DNA of 64,000 bases from Ovis canadensis (taxonomy: Eukaryota; Chordata; Mammalia; Artiodactyla; Bovidae). The stretch spans positions 48,997,001-49,061,000 of the forward strand of contig NC_091256.1 of assembly GCF_042477335.2 (NCBI RefSeq), given 5' to 3'. Each line of letters begins with the position of its first letter. The first letter of the stretch is position 1. Made by a program: the position numbers and the translations under genes. Shown here piece by piece: positions 21,600-33,560 of this stretch. The notes under the pieces were generated by a model. It saw nothing but the letters and a program-made list of their open reading frames with translations, did not search any database and was not told where the DNA came from.

Positions 21600-22720
21600 C
21601 TCAGAAACATCACTTTTTGCTTGAATTATTATAAGAGCACCTCTTAACTGCTCTATATACTTCTCAAAAGAGATCAGAATGATACGTCAGATTATGTCCT
21701 TCTTCTACCTAAAGTGTCTAATAGATTCTTTTCTCATGCATAATATCTGCAAGGTGACTATACTAGTCTATGAGGTTTCTCTCTCACCTTCTGTCCTAAT
21801 AGTTGACCCCTTTCTCACTTATGTCCAAAGGTATTGGTATCAACTACAAATTGGCACTTGCCATCTACCTCTACGAGGATCAAATTATGAGCTACTATAG
21901 CTACTGACCTTCAACACCCCCTGAAAGGAACTCAGGGAGAAAATCAGGAATGAGTTACTCTGCTCTGGGAAGAAATGGTAGGACGGCCTTCAGATAGTTA
22001 GGTATTTTCAGGAGAAGATTTTATGAGCCCAATTCTTGCATCTGCTTATATCTAGAAAAGCATTAAAATCCTTCACAGTGACAGGACTAGCAATAACTTT
22101 CACCAGACTAGCAGCAAAAAAAATTTTTTCTGCAAAAATTCTGTGCTTGATTGCATGTACTCCCCTTTCATCAAAATTATATGTATACTGACCCCCACCC
22201 CGCCCTGCCACCTCTTTGGAGTAATTTCTCAGAGCTATCTGAAATGCTGTCTCTGGGGTAATAGTCCTTATTTTACCTCGAATAAAACTTAACCCATGAC
22301 TCTCACATTTTTTTTTTCAGACAGCAGTGGTCTCTTTGAGGAGTCCAAGAATGCTTTGGTCCCATAGCCTACACACTTGCTGTTTCCACTACTGGAATGC
22401 CCTCCTTCCAGGTAGATGCATGGTTTCTCCATCACTTCTTTTAGTCTTTGCCAAAGTATCACTTTCTCATTGAAGCATTTGCTATCCACATTATGTAAAA
22501 CTGCAAATTACATCCCCTCCTCTTATGCCCAAAATCAAAATCTCTGCTCCCCTGTCTCTACTTTGTTTTTTTCTTTTTTTTTTTGCAGCATTTATAACCA
22601 AATGACACCCTACATTTTGATTTTTTTTTATTGTCTTCTTCCCATTCTAGAGGGTGACCTTGAGGGTAGTAAGATTATCATCAGTCTCTAAATTTTTATA
22701 CTTTTCAATCTCATCAACAT
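21600..22720 (+). repeat. L2 LINE remnant, interrupted
   Basis: The tail at about 22365-22720 shows 'cacacttgctgtttccacta', 'ctggaatgccctccttccag', 'gccaaagtatcactttctc' and 'agcatttataaccaaatgac', the order of the L2 3' end. The segment 21600-21790 ('gatcagaatgatacgtcag...') resembles the part just upstream. About 570 bp in between is not recognisable and may be a decayed insertion. Confidence 0.6.
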
Positions 22721-22772
22721 ATTCTTTAATGTTTTCACTTTAATTCTTTGAAAATAAAAAACCCTGAGTGTT

Positions 22773-23929
22773 GAAAAGGCAGAGGAACCAGAGATCAAAT
22801 TGCCAACATCTGCTGGATCATTGAAAAAGCAAGAGAGTTCCAGAAAAACATCTATTTCTGCTTTATTGACTTTGACAAAGCCTTTGTGTGGATCACAATA
22901 AACTGTGGAAAATTCTTCAAGAGATGGGAATACCAGACCACCTGACCTGCCTCTTGAGAAACCTACATGTAGGTCAGGAAGCAACAGTTAGAACTGGACA
23001 TGGAACAAGACTGGTTCCAGTACGTTCAAGGCTGTATATCGTCACCCTATTTATTTAACTTATATGCAGAGTACATCATGAGAAACAGTGGGCTGGAAGA
23101 AGCACAAGCTGGAATGAAGATTGCCAGGAGAAATATCAATAACCTCAGATATGCAGATGACACCACCCTTATGGCAGAAAGTGAAGAGGAGCTAAAAAGC
23201 CTCTTGATGAAGGTGAAAGAGGAGAGTGAAAAAGTGGGCTCGACATTCGGAAAACTAAGATCATGGCATCTGGTCCCATTACTTTCAGGGGAAATAGATG
23301 GGGAAACAGTGGAAACAGTGGCTGATTTATAATTTGGGGCTCCAAAATCACTGCAGATGGTGATTGCAGCCATGAAATTAAAAGATGCTTACTCCTGGAA
23401 GGAAAGTTATGACCAACCTAGATAGCATAAAAAAAGCAGAGATATTACTTTGCCAACAAAGGTCCATCTAGTCAAGGCTATGGTTTTTCCAGTGGTCATG
23501 TATGGATGTGAGAGTTGGACTGTGAAGAAGGCTGAGCACTGAAAAATTGATGCTTTTGAACTGTGGCGTTGGAGAAGACTCTTGAGAGTCCCTTGGACTG
23601 CAAGGAGATCCTAAAGGATTTCCAACCAGTCCATCCTAAAGGAGATCAGTCCTGGGTATTCACTGGAAGGACTGATGTTGAAGCTGAAACTCCAATACTT
23701 TGGCTACTTCATGCAAAGAGTTGACTCATTGGAAAAAGACCCTGATGCTGGGAGGGATTGGGGGCAGGAGGAGAAGGGGAGGACAGAAGATAAGATGGCT
23801 GGATGGCATCACCAACTCGATGCACATGAGTTTGGATGAACTCCAGGAGTTGGTGATGGACAGGGAGGCCTGGCGTGCTGTGATTCATGGTGTCACAAAG
23901 AGTCAGACACTACTGAGCAACTGAACTGA
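22773..23929 (+). mobile_element. BovB LINE copy 7
   Basis: 5'-truncated within RT ('gaaaaggcagaggaaccag') and ending 'gcaactgaactga'. Motif A is damaged by a deletion ('ttgacaaagcctttgtgtgg'). Motif C YADD is intact (about 23148-23160). Several single-base losses break the frame, and a short duplication of 'atcctaaagga' occurs near 23610-23640. It forms an inverted pair with copy 8. Confidence 0.92.
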
Positions 23930-24798
23930 TGGGACTAGATCATACTTTTTTGAGAGTCTTTTTTGTTTATTTGTTCTTGGTGAATGGAGATGAGTTTCTG
24001 TATTTTCTATCTACTTTAGAAATATGGTGGTGTGAAAGGACAGAAAATTATTACATAATGTCTGGTACCCTACATATTACATAAGTCTTTTAAATTAAAA
24101 AACTTGATGGTGGACTACCAAGAGTATTATGGATTTTTCATATTTAAAAACTTCCATGGGGGAATCTTGAGTCACTTTGTAACAATTCTTAAATTTTACA
24201 TAAAACAGATTGCATGCTAAAATTGTTTATGGACTTTCCTCCTTTTTTCCCCATTATAAGAATTTCATTCTGAATTCAATGATACATCCTGAAAATTACC
24301 ATATCTAAATGAAAATGTAATATATAACTAGGTCCTTCTCCCACCCTCCACCTCATCAGATTGCCAGTTTTCCAGAAATTAAACTTAAAAAAAATTAAGG
24401 TCAATTGTTGGAAGAATTTTCTTTAACGTGAAGGTGGAAAGTTTAATTCTTTTTCTTTTTTATAAAAATGTGGCGTAATTATTCAGCTATAGTTTTAAAG
24501 AAATATCCTGATAATTAAAAGCTTAAAATACCAAATAAAAAATCAAATACAATGGAAATCTAAACTACAATGTACATGTTAGTGGTGGGGCCAGCATCCT
24601 GCCTTCCTGTTGATTTTTCCATTAGGGTTTGTTTTCCACTAGGCATTATTTTTAGCTTCATATATTTATCATTCCTATAATTAAATGCTAGGTTGTAAAA
24701 AAAATCAGAATGGCCTTTGCTCATTTTAACCATGTCCTTTCCATTTCGAAACACAATGTAAAGAGAAGAAAGAGAGGTACCTGGGGGAAAAAAACAAG
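23930..24798. other. Unassigned AT-rich spacer between inverted BovB copies
   Basis: About 870 bp with no gene and no nameable repeat. It would form the loop if copies 7 and 8 paired in a transcript. Confidence 0.5.
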
Positions 24799-24809
24799 GA
24801 CATTTCTCT

Positions 24810-25580
24810 CAGTTCAGTTGAGTTCAGTCACTCAGTCATGTCCTGCAGCACGCCAGGCCTCTCTGTCCACCACCAACTCCCAGAGCTTGCTCAAACTCAT
24901 GTCCATTGAGTCGGTGATGCCATCAACCATCTTATCTTCTGTCCTCCCCTTCTCCTCCTGCCCTCAATCTTTTCCAGCATCAGGGGCTTTTCAAATGAGT
25001 CAGCTCTTCACATCAGGTGGCCAAAGTATTGGAGTTTCAGCTTCAACATCAGTCCTTCCAATGAACACCCAGGACTGACCTCTTTTAGGATGGACTGGTT
25101 GGATCTCCTTGCAATCCAATGGACTCTCAAGAGTCTTCTCCAACTCCACAGTTCAAAAGCATCAATGCTTCAGCACTCAGCTTTCTTTATAGTCCAACTC
25201 TCACATCCATACATGACCACTGGAAAAAACATAGCCTTGACTAGACGGACCTTTGTTGACAAAGTAATGTCTCTGCTTTTGAATATGCTGTCTAGGTTGG
25301 TCTTAACTTTCCTTCCAAGGAGCAAGCGTCTTTTAATTTCATGGCTGCAATCACCATCTGCAGTGATTTGGGAGCCCAGAAAAATAAAGTCAGCCACTGT
25401 TTCCACTGTTTCTCCATTTATTTGCCATGAAGTGCTGGGACCGGATGCCATGATCTTCGTTTTCTGAATGTTGAGCTTTAAGCCAACTTTTCCCCTCTCC
25501 TCTTTCACTTTCATCAAGAGGCTCTTTAGTTCTTCACTTTCTGCCATAAGGGTGGTGTTATCTGCATATCTGAGGTTACT
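24810..25580 (-). mobile_element. BovB LINE copy 8
   Basis: Antisense, from the 'cagttcagttgagttcag' tail to just upstream of motif C. Motif C reads YADN, as in copy 5. A 125-codon frame (25170-25547) encodes the conserved C-terminal 'KLNIQKTKIMASGPSTSW...VVMYGCESW' region. The flanks gacatttctct (24799-24809) and gacgtttcttt (25581-25591) look like an 11-bp duplication with two differences. Confidence 0.92.
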
Positions 25581-25790
25581 GACGTTTCTTTAGGTCAGTT
25601 TATAAACATGGGAAGTGTGGACTTTGTAGTGCTTTCATTAATAAGAAAGCAATGCCTCCCTCTCCCTCTTTTCCCTTCTCTCAAGTCCCTCCCCCAATTG
25701 CCTTCCTGCTCTTTCATGCTTCCTTCACTCAATCCAAAGGGTGAAGGGTCTCTAGCTCCTCAGCTGTACATTTAAAATTTACCATGAGAT

Positions 25791-26016
25791 GGGGTTCCCT
25801 GTTGACTCAGCTGGTAAAGAACCCACCTGTCAAAGCAGGAGACACCACAGGCGAGAGTTCAATCCCTGGGTCAGGAAGATCTCCTGGAGAAGGAAATGGC
25901 AACCCACTCCAGTATTCCTGCTTGGAAACTTCCGTGGACAGGGGAGCCTGGCTGGCTCTAGACCATGGGATTGCAAAGAGTTGGACACGACTGAGCATCC
26001 ATGCACACACACACAA
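25791..26016 (+). mobile_element. Bov-tA SINE with CA-rich tail
   Basis: Sense Bov-tA from 'ggggttccctgttgactcag', with a decayed B box, to 'tggacacgactgagc', ending in a short (CA)n tail at 26003-26016. Confidence 0.9.
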
Positions 26017-27140
26017 CCAAAGACAGAATCAAAATGCATTTTATCATAAGACCCACAAATACGTTTCCAACAAATATATAATACCATATGTGCATAACAC
26101 AAAATCACAACCATGGAAACTATTACTTTGGAAAAATAAGCCTAAATCTATAATTAGCTCTTTAAAATTTTTTTTCAGTAAGAATGCTTGTTACTTGTAC
26201 ATTTATTTTGTCAAACAGAAAATCAGTCATTGATACCAGAGTGTTAAGTAAAATTTATGAGAAAATTATTTCAAACTAAGGAATGCTCTGCATAAGCCTT
26301 TTATCTGAAAATCATGAAAGACTGTTATTATTCAACCAGTGATCAAACATGTAGACAAGATGAAAGGCTCACTGGGACACCCCAGGATGCAGAGGGTGCC
26401 GTATTAATACATGTTAATAGATGCCATAGGATGAAAGGGTCCCCTAATCAAATGAAATTGGAAAATGCTAGGTTAAAGGAAATTAAACACATTTCTGAGA
26501 GCACCTCAGGAGTACTCTGCCATTTAATATGCTAATGTGCAACATGAATTTGCAAAAAGAGGCAGTAACTATGGAATCTTTTGTTCATGGAGTATGTCCT
26601 TGAACTGGAAGTCTCTTAGGGAAATAGTCTCAGAATCTGACAGAGAATTGACCATTTTAGGAAAAATAAAAAATCTGATTTCCTCCTATATATTTTTATA
26701 ACACATTATAATACATAATTTATCTAAGAGAAATATAATTATAGGAAATTAAGCATGAAAACACCATGGTAACATTCTTTCTTTCTTTACTTATTTCCCC
26801 GGATGTCAGTAGATATTCTTGGAATTTAATAAGGAAAAAACAAGGCATGCTGCCTCAGAGAACAGAGAAGCAGCAGCTATGGAATGTTGGAGAAGAAATC
26901 AGCCTCAGGGTGTTGATGCAGTGTCTGGCATGGGAAGGATGAGAAGAGGATGAGAGTGACCTCTTGTGGGCAGAACCTCCTTTACTTCACCTTTGTTTAC
27001 TCTTCCAGAATCTCAGTGTCATGAGTGTAAAGTGATAAAAGTTAGGATGCATGAGGAAATGCCATTTTCTTAATCTTGATTTTCTCCATTAACAAACCTC
27101 ATCTAAAATTAAGGCTCATTTACTTGTATGTTCCTCTCAC
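26017..27140. other. Unassigned DNA
   Basis: About 1.1 kb with no gene I can support. The 73-codon frame at 26314-26535 has no motif. Confidence 0.5.
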
Positions 27141-27345
27141 TTCAGTTCAGTCACTCAGTCATGTCTGACTCTTTGTGACCCCATGGACTGCAGCACGATA
27201 GGCTTCCCTGTTCATCATCAACTCCTGGTCCATGTCCCAGGCAAACTCATGTCCATCAAGCCAGTGAAGCCATCCAACCATGTCATCCTCTATCATCCCC
27301 TTCTCCTGCCTTCAATCTTTCCCAGCATCAGGGTCTTTTCCAAAT
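27141..27345 (-). mobile_element. BovB LINE copy 9, 3' end only
   Basis: Antisense from 'ttcagttcagtcactcag' to 'agcatcagggtcttttcc'. Only the last 200 bp or so of the element is present. Confidence 0.9.
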
Positions 27346-27620
27346 CTGTCACCTTGGAGTTTGCTTGTCTGCAAGTGGTAAAAACTTAAAGCAGTAGACT
27401 AGAAGTTTAACTATCTTCATTAAAAGAAGCCTATGTATACAAAACTGACAAGTCAGTTACAGGATTGCCAAGGCCCTCAGCACAGGGCTTCCACCTCACT
27501 GTCACAGAGCCTGCAAGACTATGTCCTTGCTCCAGCTGATAACAAAAGAGGAAAGGAAAAACAAAGCTAGCCTCTCCATTTAAGGATGCTTCTAGAATGT
27601 GTACATGGATCATGATATAG

Positions 27621-27885
27621 GGAGAAGGCAATGGCTCCCCACTCCAGTACTCTTGCCTGGAAAATCCCATGGATGGAGGAGCCTGGAAGGCTGCAGTCCA
27701 TAGGGTCGCTGAGGGTTGGACACAGCTGAGCGACTTCACTTTCACTTTTTGCTTTCATACATTGGAGAAGGAAATGGCAACCCACTCCAGTGTTCTTGCC
27801 TGGACAATCCCAGGTACGCGGGAGCCTGGTGGGCTGCCGTCTATGGGGTCGCACAGAGTCGGACATGACTGAAGTGACTTAGCAG
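27621..27885 (+). mobile_element. BOV-A2 SINE dimer, apparently young
   Basis: Sense dimer from 'ggagaaggcaatggctcccc' to 'gaagtgacttagcag'. The 10-bp duplication catgatatag is perfect (27611-27620 and 27886-27895). CpG sites such as 'gtcgcacagagtcgg' survive, which suggests a fairly recent insertion. Confidence 0.95.
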
Positions 27886-27895
27886 CATGATATAG

Positions 27896-28563
27896 GTGAC
27901 TGGGAAATGAAGTCTTTATTGCAAGGGGCCGTGGGCTCAGCTAAAACTTGGGACTTCTATTATTATAGAAGGAGGGAATACCACACTATTTAATAAAGAA
28001 AGGTATATTAAAGATAAATTTGACATAAAATAAATTTAAAAGACATGAAAGACTGAGAGAGAGTGGCCAGATAGAAGAAAATGCTTAGCTTGCACCTTTG
28101 AAAGTGCAATCAAATGTTTCTATCTCAAAAGCACCATTCAAAGAAAGACCATTTACTTCCCTTGTCATCTCTTCTTCTTTCCAAAGTATGTTAGGGAGTC
28201 AGAAAGGAGTTGAGTAGAAGCACCACAGGAGCTGAGAAGAGTATGTTAGTCACTTCTGGAAGCTGCCAGACCACCACCAGCCCTAGCTTGGGGAGGGTAA
28301 GTTGTGATTTTGAGTGAAATAAGTTGTGTTATTACATGCAATTGTACAGTTTTCATTACTAAATTGTGACAGTTCTACCACTGAAAGTAATCATAGGATG
28401 TTTTAGTATCAACAGGAGATCATATATCCTAGGTGTGCCTGAAGGTTTTACCCAGGAGCAGGGAAAGAATTTTCCTACTGAATACAGGTTTAGGGGATGA
28501 TGAGAGATAAAAGTAAAGACCATTTGTCTTTCTATGCTGTGAGTATTGCTTGTACTCACCCAT
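27896..28563. other. Unassigned DNA
   Basis: No gene or nameable repeat seen in about 670 bp. Confidence 0.45.
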
Positions 28564-28680
28564 GATTACAATAACTACCTCACAGGGTTTTTTTGTGAAG
28601 CTTAGGTAAAAGGGGAATGCAAGAAAGCCAGAAGAGAACAAGGCATAAAGAAGAACTAAATAAATACTGGTTTCTTTCCC
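28564..28680 (+). repeat. MIR tail fragment
   Basis: 'aactacctcacagggttttt' followed by 'actaaataaatactggtttc' matches the 3' half of MIR. The sequence just after it ('atccagcaaatatgtactga') may be a second ancient fragment. Confidence 0.5.
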
Positions 28681-29849
28681 TTGGTTCATAGTATTCATCC
28701 AGCAAATATGTACTGAATTTACACTATCTGCCAGTCTTGTTTTTCAGGATAAACACATGAATGGGGAAAATCATACAGAAAAGTAGAAATTAATTTGAAA
28801 AAAATCATATCTCAATTTCCTTGTCTAAAGAGAATTTAATTTATCTGACTCACTGCCACCTGGAGGCAGCTGTTGAAATTTTAGGCACAATTCTCAAGAG
28901 GGACTCCAGAAATTGAGGCTTGAAATTTTACCCCCATTTTATTAACAAAGTCGTTCTATAACATACTTCTTGAGTTTTTTGTGAGGTCATTTAGTTATTT
29001 TTCTGCTAAATGCTTTTGCCAACCCAAATGGGTCCATGCACAGATATGACAGGGCCTGAAACCATTTCCTGGGGGTATTAAGCTAGGTATTAAGCCATTT
29101 TCCATTGTGTCAAATGAAGGTGGAAATTTCAGTTCTCTCAATTAACATGATGAATTGCGCATGCCTTTTCTGTTTTCCTAATTATAGTTGCTAATGTATA
29201 CAAGCTTTATCTTTAGTGACACCTAGTGGCTCCACATGGTAACGAGAACTCTTTCTGATGCTTTCTCTAGCTGGATAACAGGTCAAGAGGGACTAGGCTT
29301 GGGTTTGTTTTTCATTTTACCTTGTCAAATAGTCTGTGAGAAAAATTATGCATCATGGCAATTCAGATAACCCCACTTACTGCTTGTAAAATAGAACTGA
29401 TATTTGTGCTCCTATAGTGGGATGTCAGGAATCTCTGGAAATGAGGTGGTAATTCTTTCAGGTGGTTATAACTGTAAAGTAACTCCTTTTCCCTCCACTG
29501 GAAAGCTATGGAGGCATTACAAACCAAGAATTTGGAGAGAAGAGAGACTCTGTCGATTGTTTCATTTCCGTCACTGGAGCAGAGACGTACTATGGAGATT
29601 TTAGGGAGGCTGAAGGGAATGATTCACATTTCTTCTGTATGGTTTGAACTTGTGATTATTTTTTCTAAAGAAGGAAGAAAACCAGAATTTGACATTCCAG
29701 ATTTAAAATCAATTTCAAAATCATTTTATAACAGACCCAATGGTGATTCAGCAGTTATTTATCTTACTCTTTTCTTTTCTGTTCACTCATAGATTATAAA
29801 AAATTGAACAGAGTCAAGTGAGTTGCCAGAGAACAGACCCCAAACCATT
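28681..29849. other. Unassigned DNA
   Basis: About 1.2 kb. The short frames at 29404-29792 have no recognisable features. I cannot support a gene or repeat. Confidence 0.45.
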
Positions 29850-30316
29850 ATGACTTTCTTCTTTTTTCCTGAGTTAAAATAGAGAAAACACAAAAATAAT
29901 ATAGCAAACATTCATGTGTCCATGTTTTCTTCATAAAAGAATAAATACTATAAATAAATATGGGGAAAGTTGCTCTTATTTTTTTATCCCAAATCTCTAT
30001 CACTATTGTGCATAAGATATTTACCCTCCCAGCCTGTGTTTTGTAAAAATAATTTTCTTTCAATATATGCACATATCAAAAATATTAGTGTATTTTATGT
30101 GTCTTAATTATATAAATATTTTTACTGTAGGTATAATTCTACAATTTGATTTTTGTAGCTATCCATGTACAGATTTATACTCTTAGTCCATTATTTTAAC
30201 TGCTGAGTTCCACTGTACAGAGATCACAATTAACTGTCCATTCTCTTAGTATAACATATTTTTACAATTTTTTTCCTATTAAAAGTAAGGCTCTGTAAGT
30301 ACTTTCATAATGGTGG
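29850..30316. repeat. Probable old L1 remnants
   Basis: 'atagcaaacattcatgtgtc' and 'tagttcc'-like text at about 30200-30240 ('gagttccactgtacagagat', 'taactgtccattctc') faintly resemble old L1 3' regions. The match is weak and the boundaries are guesses. Confidence 0.3.
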
Positions 30317-30319
30317 AGT

Positions 30320-30530
30320 CTGTGCATGTGTGCTAAGTTGCTTCAGTCATGTCCGACTCTTTGTGACCCTATGGACCATAGCTCATCAGGCTCCTCTGTC
30401 CAAGGGATTCTCCAGGCAAGAATACTGGAGTGGGTTGCCCTTCCCTCTTCCAGAGGATATTCCAGACCCAGGGATCCAATCCTCGTCTCTATGTCTCTTG
30501 CATTGGCAACTAGTGTCACCTGGTAAGCTC
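30320..30530 (-). mobile_element. Bov-tA SINE
   Basis: Antisense from 'ctgtgcatgtgtgctaagtt' to 'gtcacctggtaagctc'. The head has decayed from the usual 'ccaggaagcc' ending. Confidence 0.9.
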
Positions 30531-31257
30531 AATGATGGAGTAAAACCTCCAAAAATTTATTATTCTATAAAAGCAATGAGAACACTAGCAAAATCCAATT
30601 TTTTATAACTTGGGGGATTAATTAATGCAATCATGTAAGAAATGTTAGTTTTAAAAAATAGCTGATAACCAAGAACCCCAGTTCCATGGTAGCTGTGAAA
30701 ATCGGAAGCCTAGCCACTGCTAGAGAGGGCAGAATATGTTTGTAGATTTCCCAAATCGTTTAGGGAACAATTACTATTTGACTTTTTTGTTATCTCCCTG
30801 AGAAGTTACTGTTCATAGGTCCTGTTACTGTTTTACCTGACTCAAAGATTTTTCAGTGCAAACAGCTTTATTCTCAGAGCAACTGCCAAAACCAATCAGT
30901 GGTAACTATTTCAATGTATCTCCCAGAGGTGGCAATACCAGCTGGAGCAAATAAGAGGCTGACAAATAAAAGAAAAATTGAAAAATAAGTGCCCATAGGA
31001 GGTTTTGAAAGCTCTGACACATTTCTGGGAATCATGTTCAGGGCTCTGCACATGCCAGGGTAAAACCTGAGAAGGTTGTAATCTCTTACCTCTGGGCAAC
31101 CTTAAGGCTCTGCAATTAGGGAGCAAAGGCTAAGGCAGTGTTGTAAACTGCTGGAAGTGTGGAAGGCATTCAACAACACATGCACACAGACAGAGCTCCT
31201 TGGCAAAGGAAGGAAGACTTACTGGTTCAAAACCCTTGAGAAAATCTCTGTCTAATC
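30531..31257. other. Unassigned DNA
   Basis: About 730 bp with no gene and no nameable repeat. Confidence 0.45.
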
Positions 31258-31462
31258 ATTAGCTGGTAGCTCAGCTGGTAAAGAATCTGCCTGCAATGAA
31301 GGAGACCCTGGGTTGATTCCTCTGTCAGGAATATCTAGAGAAGGGATAGGCTACCCACTCCAGTGTTCTTGCCTGGAGAATCACATGGACAGAGGAGCCT
31401 GGTGGGCTACAGTCCATGGGGTCACAAAGAGTCGGACACAATTGAGCAACTAACAGAGCACA
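31258..31462 (+). mobile_element. Bov-tA SINE
   Basis: Sense Bov-tA: 'gctggtagctcagctggtaa', a decayed B box, 'ccactccagtgttcttgcct' and 'cacaaagagtcggacac'. The extreme 5' end is lost. Confidence 0.9.
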
Positions 31463-31544
31463 ATCCTTAGGTAACTGAACAAAGAAAGTGGCCATATGTG
31501 ACCAAGAATATGGACTTTACAGAATTAGTCCAGGGAAGTCACTA

Positions 31545-31548
<4 letters not shown>

Positions 31549-31590
<42 letters not shown>
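31549..31590. repeat. (CA)21 microsatellite
   Basis: An uninterrupted dinucleotide tract of 42 bp, followed by 'aacaccacc'. Perfect tracts this long are usually polymorphic. It is about 85 bp beyond a Bov-tA and not directly joined to it. Confidence 0.97.
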
Positions 31591-31594
<4 letters not shown>

Positions 31595-31871
31595 CCACCA
31601 ACAATAACAATAATGAGCATAACAACAAACTCTGAGAGGGGAGCATTATGATCACTAGAGCTGCTATTAAGTTATTTTAAATATCCATATTTTAATGAAA
31701 ATTATGACATGTGAAAAAAGGAACTATGGTCCATATGCAGGGAGAAAAAGAAAAACAATAGAAATGGTTGCTAAGAAAACCAGATGTTGTACCCACTAGA
31801 CAGAGACTTTTAATAGACTGTAAAAGATATAGTGAAAGAACTAAAAGAAACTGTGTTTTAAAAAATATATA

Positions 31872-32045
31872 CAGGGAGGGAGGAAGGAGGGGGGTTCAGG
31901 ATGGGGAACACGTGTATACCTGTGGCGGATTCATGCTGATGTATGGCAAAACCAATACAATATGTAAAGTAATTAACCTCCAATTAAAATAAATAAATTT
32001 ATATTTAAAAACATAAAACAACAAAAAAATAAATAAATAAAAATA
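31872..32045 (+). mobile_element. L1_BT 3' end, short insertion
   Basis: 'gggaacacgtgtatacctgt', 'ggcggattcatgctgatgta' and 'aattaacctccaattaaaat' are the ruminant L1 3' UTR, followed by a long AAATAAAT-type tail. Its flanks share 'aaaaaatata', a likely but low-complexity duplication. Confidence 0.88.
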
Positions 32046-32079
32046 AAAAAATATAAAAACAATGTTTCTCTTACTAAAT

Positions 32080-33175
32080 ATGGCATATCAAAAAGGAAAT
32101 AGAAATTATACAACACCGTCAAATAGAAATTTTGAAGTAAAAAGTATAACTAAAATGAAAATTTTACTTAGAGGGACTTAACAGCAGATTTGAATAGCAG
32201 ACAACAAAATCATCAAACTTGCATCTAGGTCAGTTGGGGTTATCCAATTTTAAAAGCAGAACTTTGAAAGAATGAGGAAAAATAAACAAAGTTTCAGAGA
32301 CTCATGGTATATCATCAAGTGTACTAAAATATGCCTAATATGAGGAACAGCAGGAAAGGAGAGGGAGAATATTTGTAGAATTAATGGCCAAAAGCTTCCC
32401 GAATTTGACCCCAAAATCCATTAACCTCCACACACAGAAGTTCAGAGAATGTGAAACAGCATGTCTAAAGCCAAAATCTAAGAGAAAATCTTAAAAGCAA
32501 CAAATGAAGAGCAGTTCACTTATTGTATAAGATATTGTCATAAGATTAACAGCTGGTTTGTCATCAGAAACACAGATGGCAGAATGTAGTAGGGTGATAT
32601 GTGGAAAGGGCTGGGAGGAAAAAAAAATTGGCAACTAAGATTTTTATATCTGGCAAAATTATGCTTTAAAAAATGAAAAACCTTTCCAAAATTGAAAAGA
32701 TCATAAAGGAATGCTCTGAATAATTTCCAGCAGATTACATAACATATGAAATGGAGAGATTTATAGAGACATATACTATCAAAACTGACTCAAAAAGTAG
32801 GAAAAAATTGAACAGAACTATAACAAGAGATTAAATTAATAGTCAAAAACCTTCCTATAAAAGAATGTCAGAACCAAATTACTTTAAGTTGTACCAAATG
32901 TTCAAAGACAAATTTACACCAATTTTATAAACTCTTTTTCAAAAAGTAGGAGAGGATTGAACATGTCTGACTAATGCAATGAGGCCCTGATATCAAAACC
33001 AGAAGAAGACATCTAAAGACAACTTCAGACCAGATTTATATCTCTCATAGCTATAGCTGCATAGGTAGTGCTGATGGTTGTACAAATCTTTAATTATAAT
33101 TAAAACTACTGAGTTGTACACTTTAAAATGGTAAATTTTATGGAATGCAAAATATATCTTAAATTCATCATAAAA
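32080..33175 (+). mobile_element. Ancient L1 (L1M), internally deleted
   Basis: 'atggccaaaagcttcccgaa', 'aagattaacagctggtttgt' and 'ctaagatttttatatctggc' match the 5' part of L1M elements. From about 32760 the text is ORF2-like ('ttacaccaattttataaact'). 'tgttgtacactttaaaatgg'-like text near 33110-33130 is the 3' end. No frame is open. A fossil L1. Confidence 0.7.
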
Positions 33176-33179
33176 ATAA

Positions 33180-33560
33180 TGCTGCAGTGAATATCCTTCC
33201 CCCTGCCTCCAAGTTTGCAAATTCTACAAATGGTCTGTGGACCAACAACTGAAAATTTCGGCATGTAGTTTTTCAATTTTTCTAAAAGCTGAAAATTGCT
33301 CTACAAAGTAGCTATGTCATTTGTACTTCCTCCAGTGGTGTGAGAAAATTCCAGTTTCTTTGATCTTTGCCAATATTTAAATAATCAGTTTTTAAATTTT
33401 ATTTTCAGTTTTAATTTTTACTTATTTGTTGTGAAATGGTACTTTACTGGTTTGCATTTCTGTGACTTTGAGGGAGATTAAGCATCTTGTAATCTGTATT
33501 GACCATTCACTTTTCCTCTTCTGTGAATTTTCTATTCATATCCTTTGTCCGCTGGCTGTC
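33180..33560 (-). mobile_element. Old L1 ORF2 fragment, antisense
   Basis: 'gtgaaatggtactttactgg', 'tttgcatttctgtgac' and 'attaagcatcttgtaatctg' match the antisense C-terminal ORF2 region ('tctcattgtggttttgattt' in younger copies). It abuts the 3' end of the sense L1M in tail-to-tail orientation. Confidence 0.6.
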
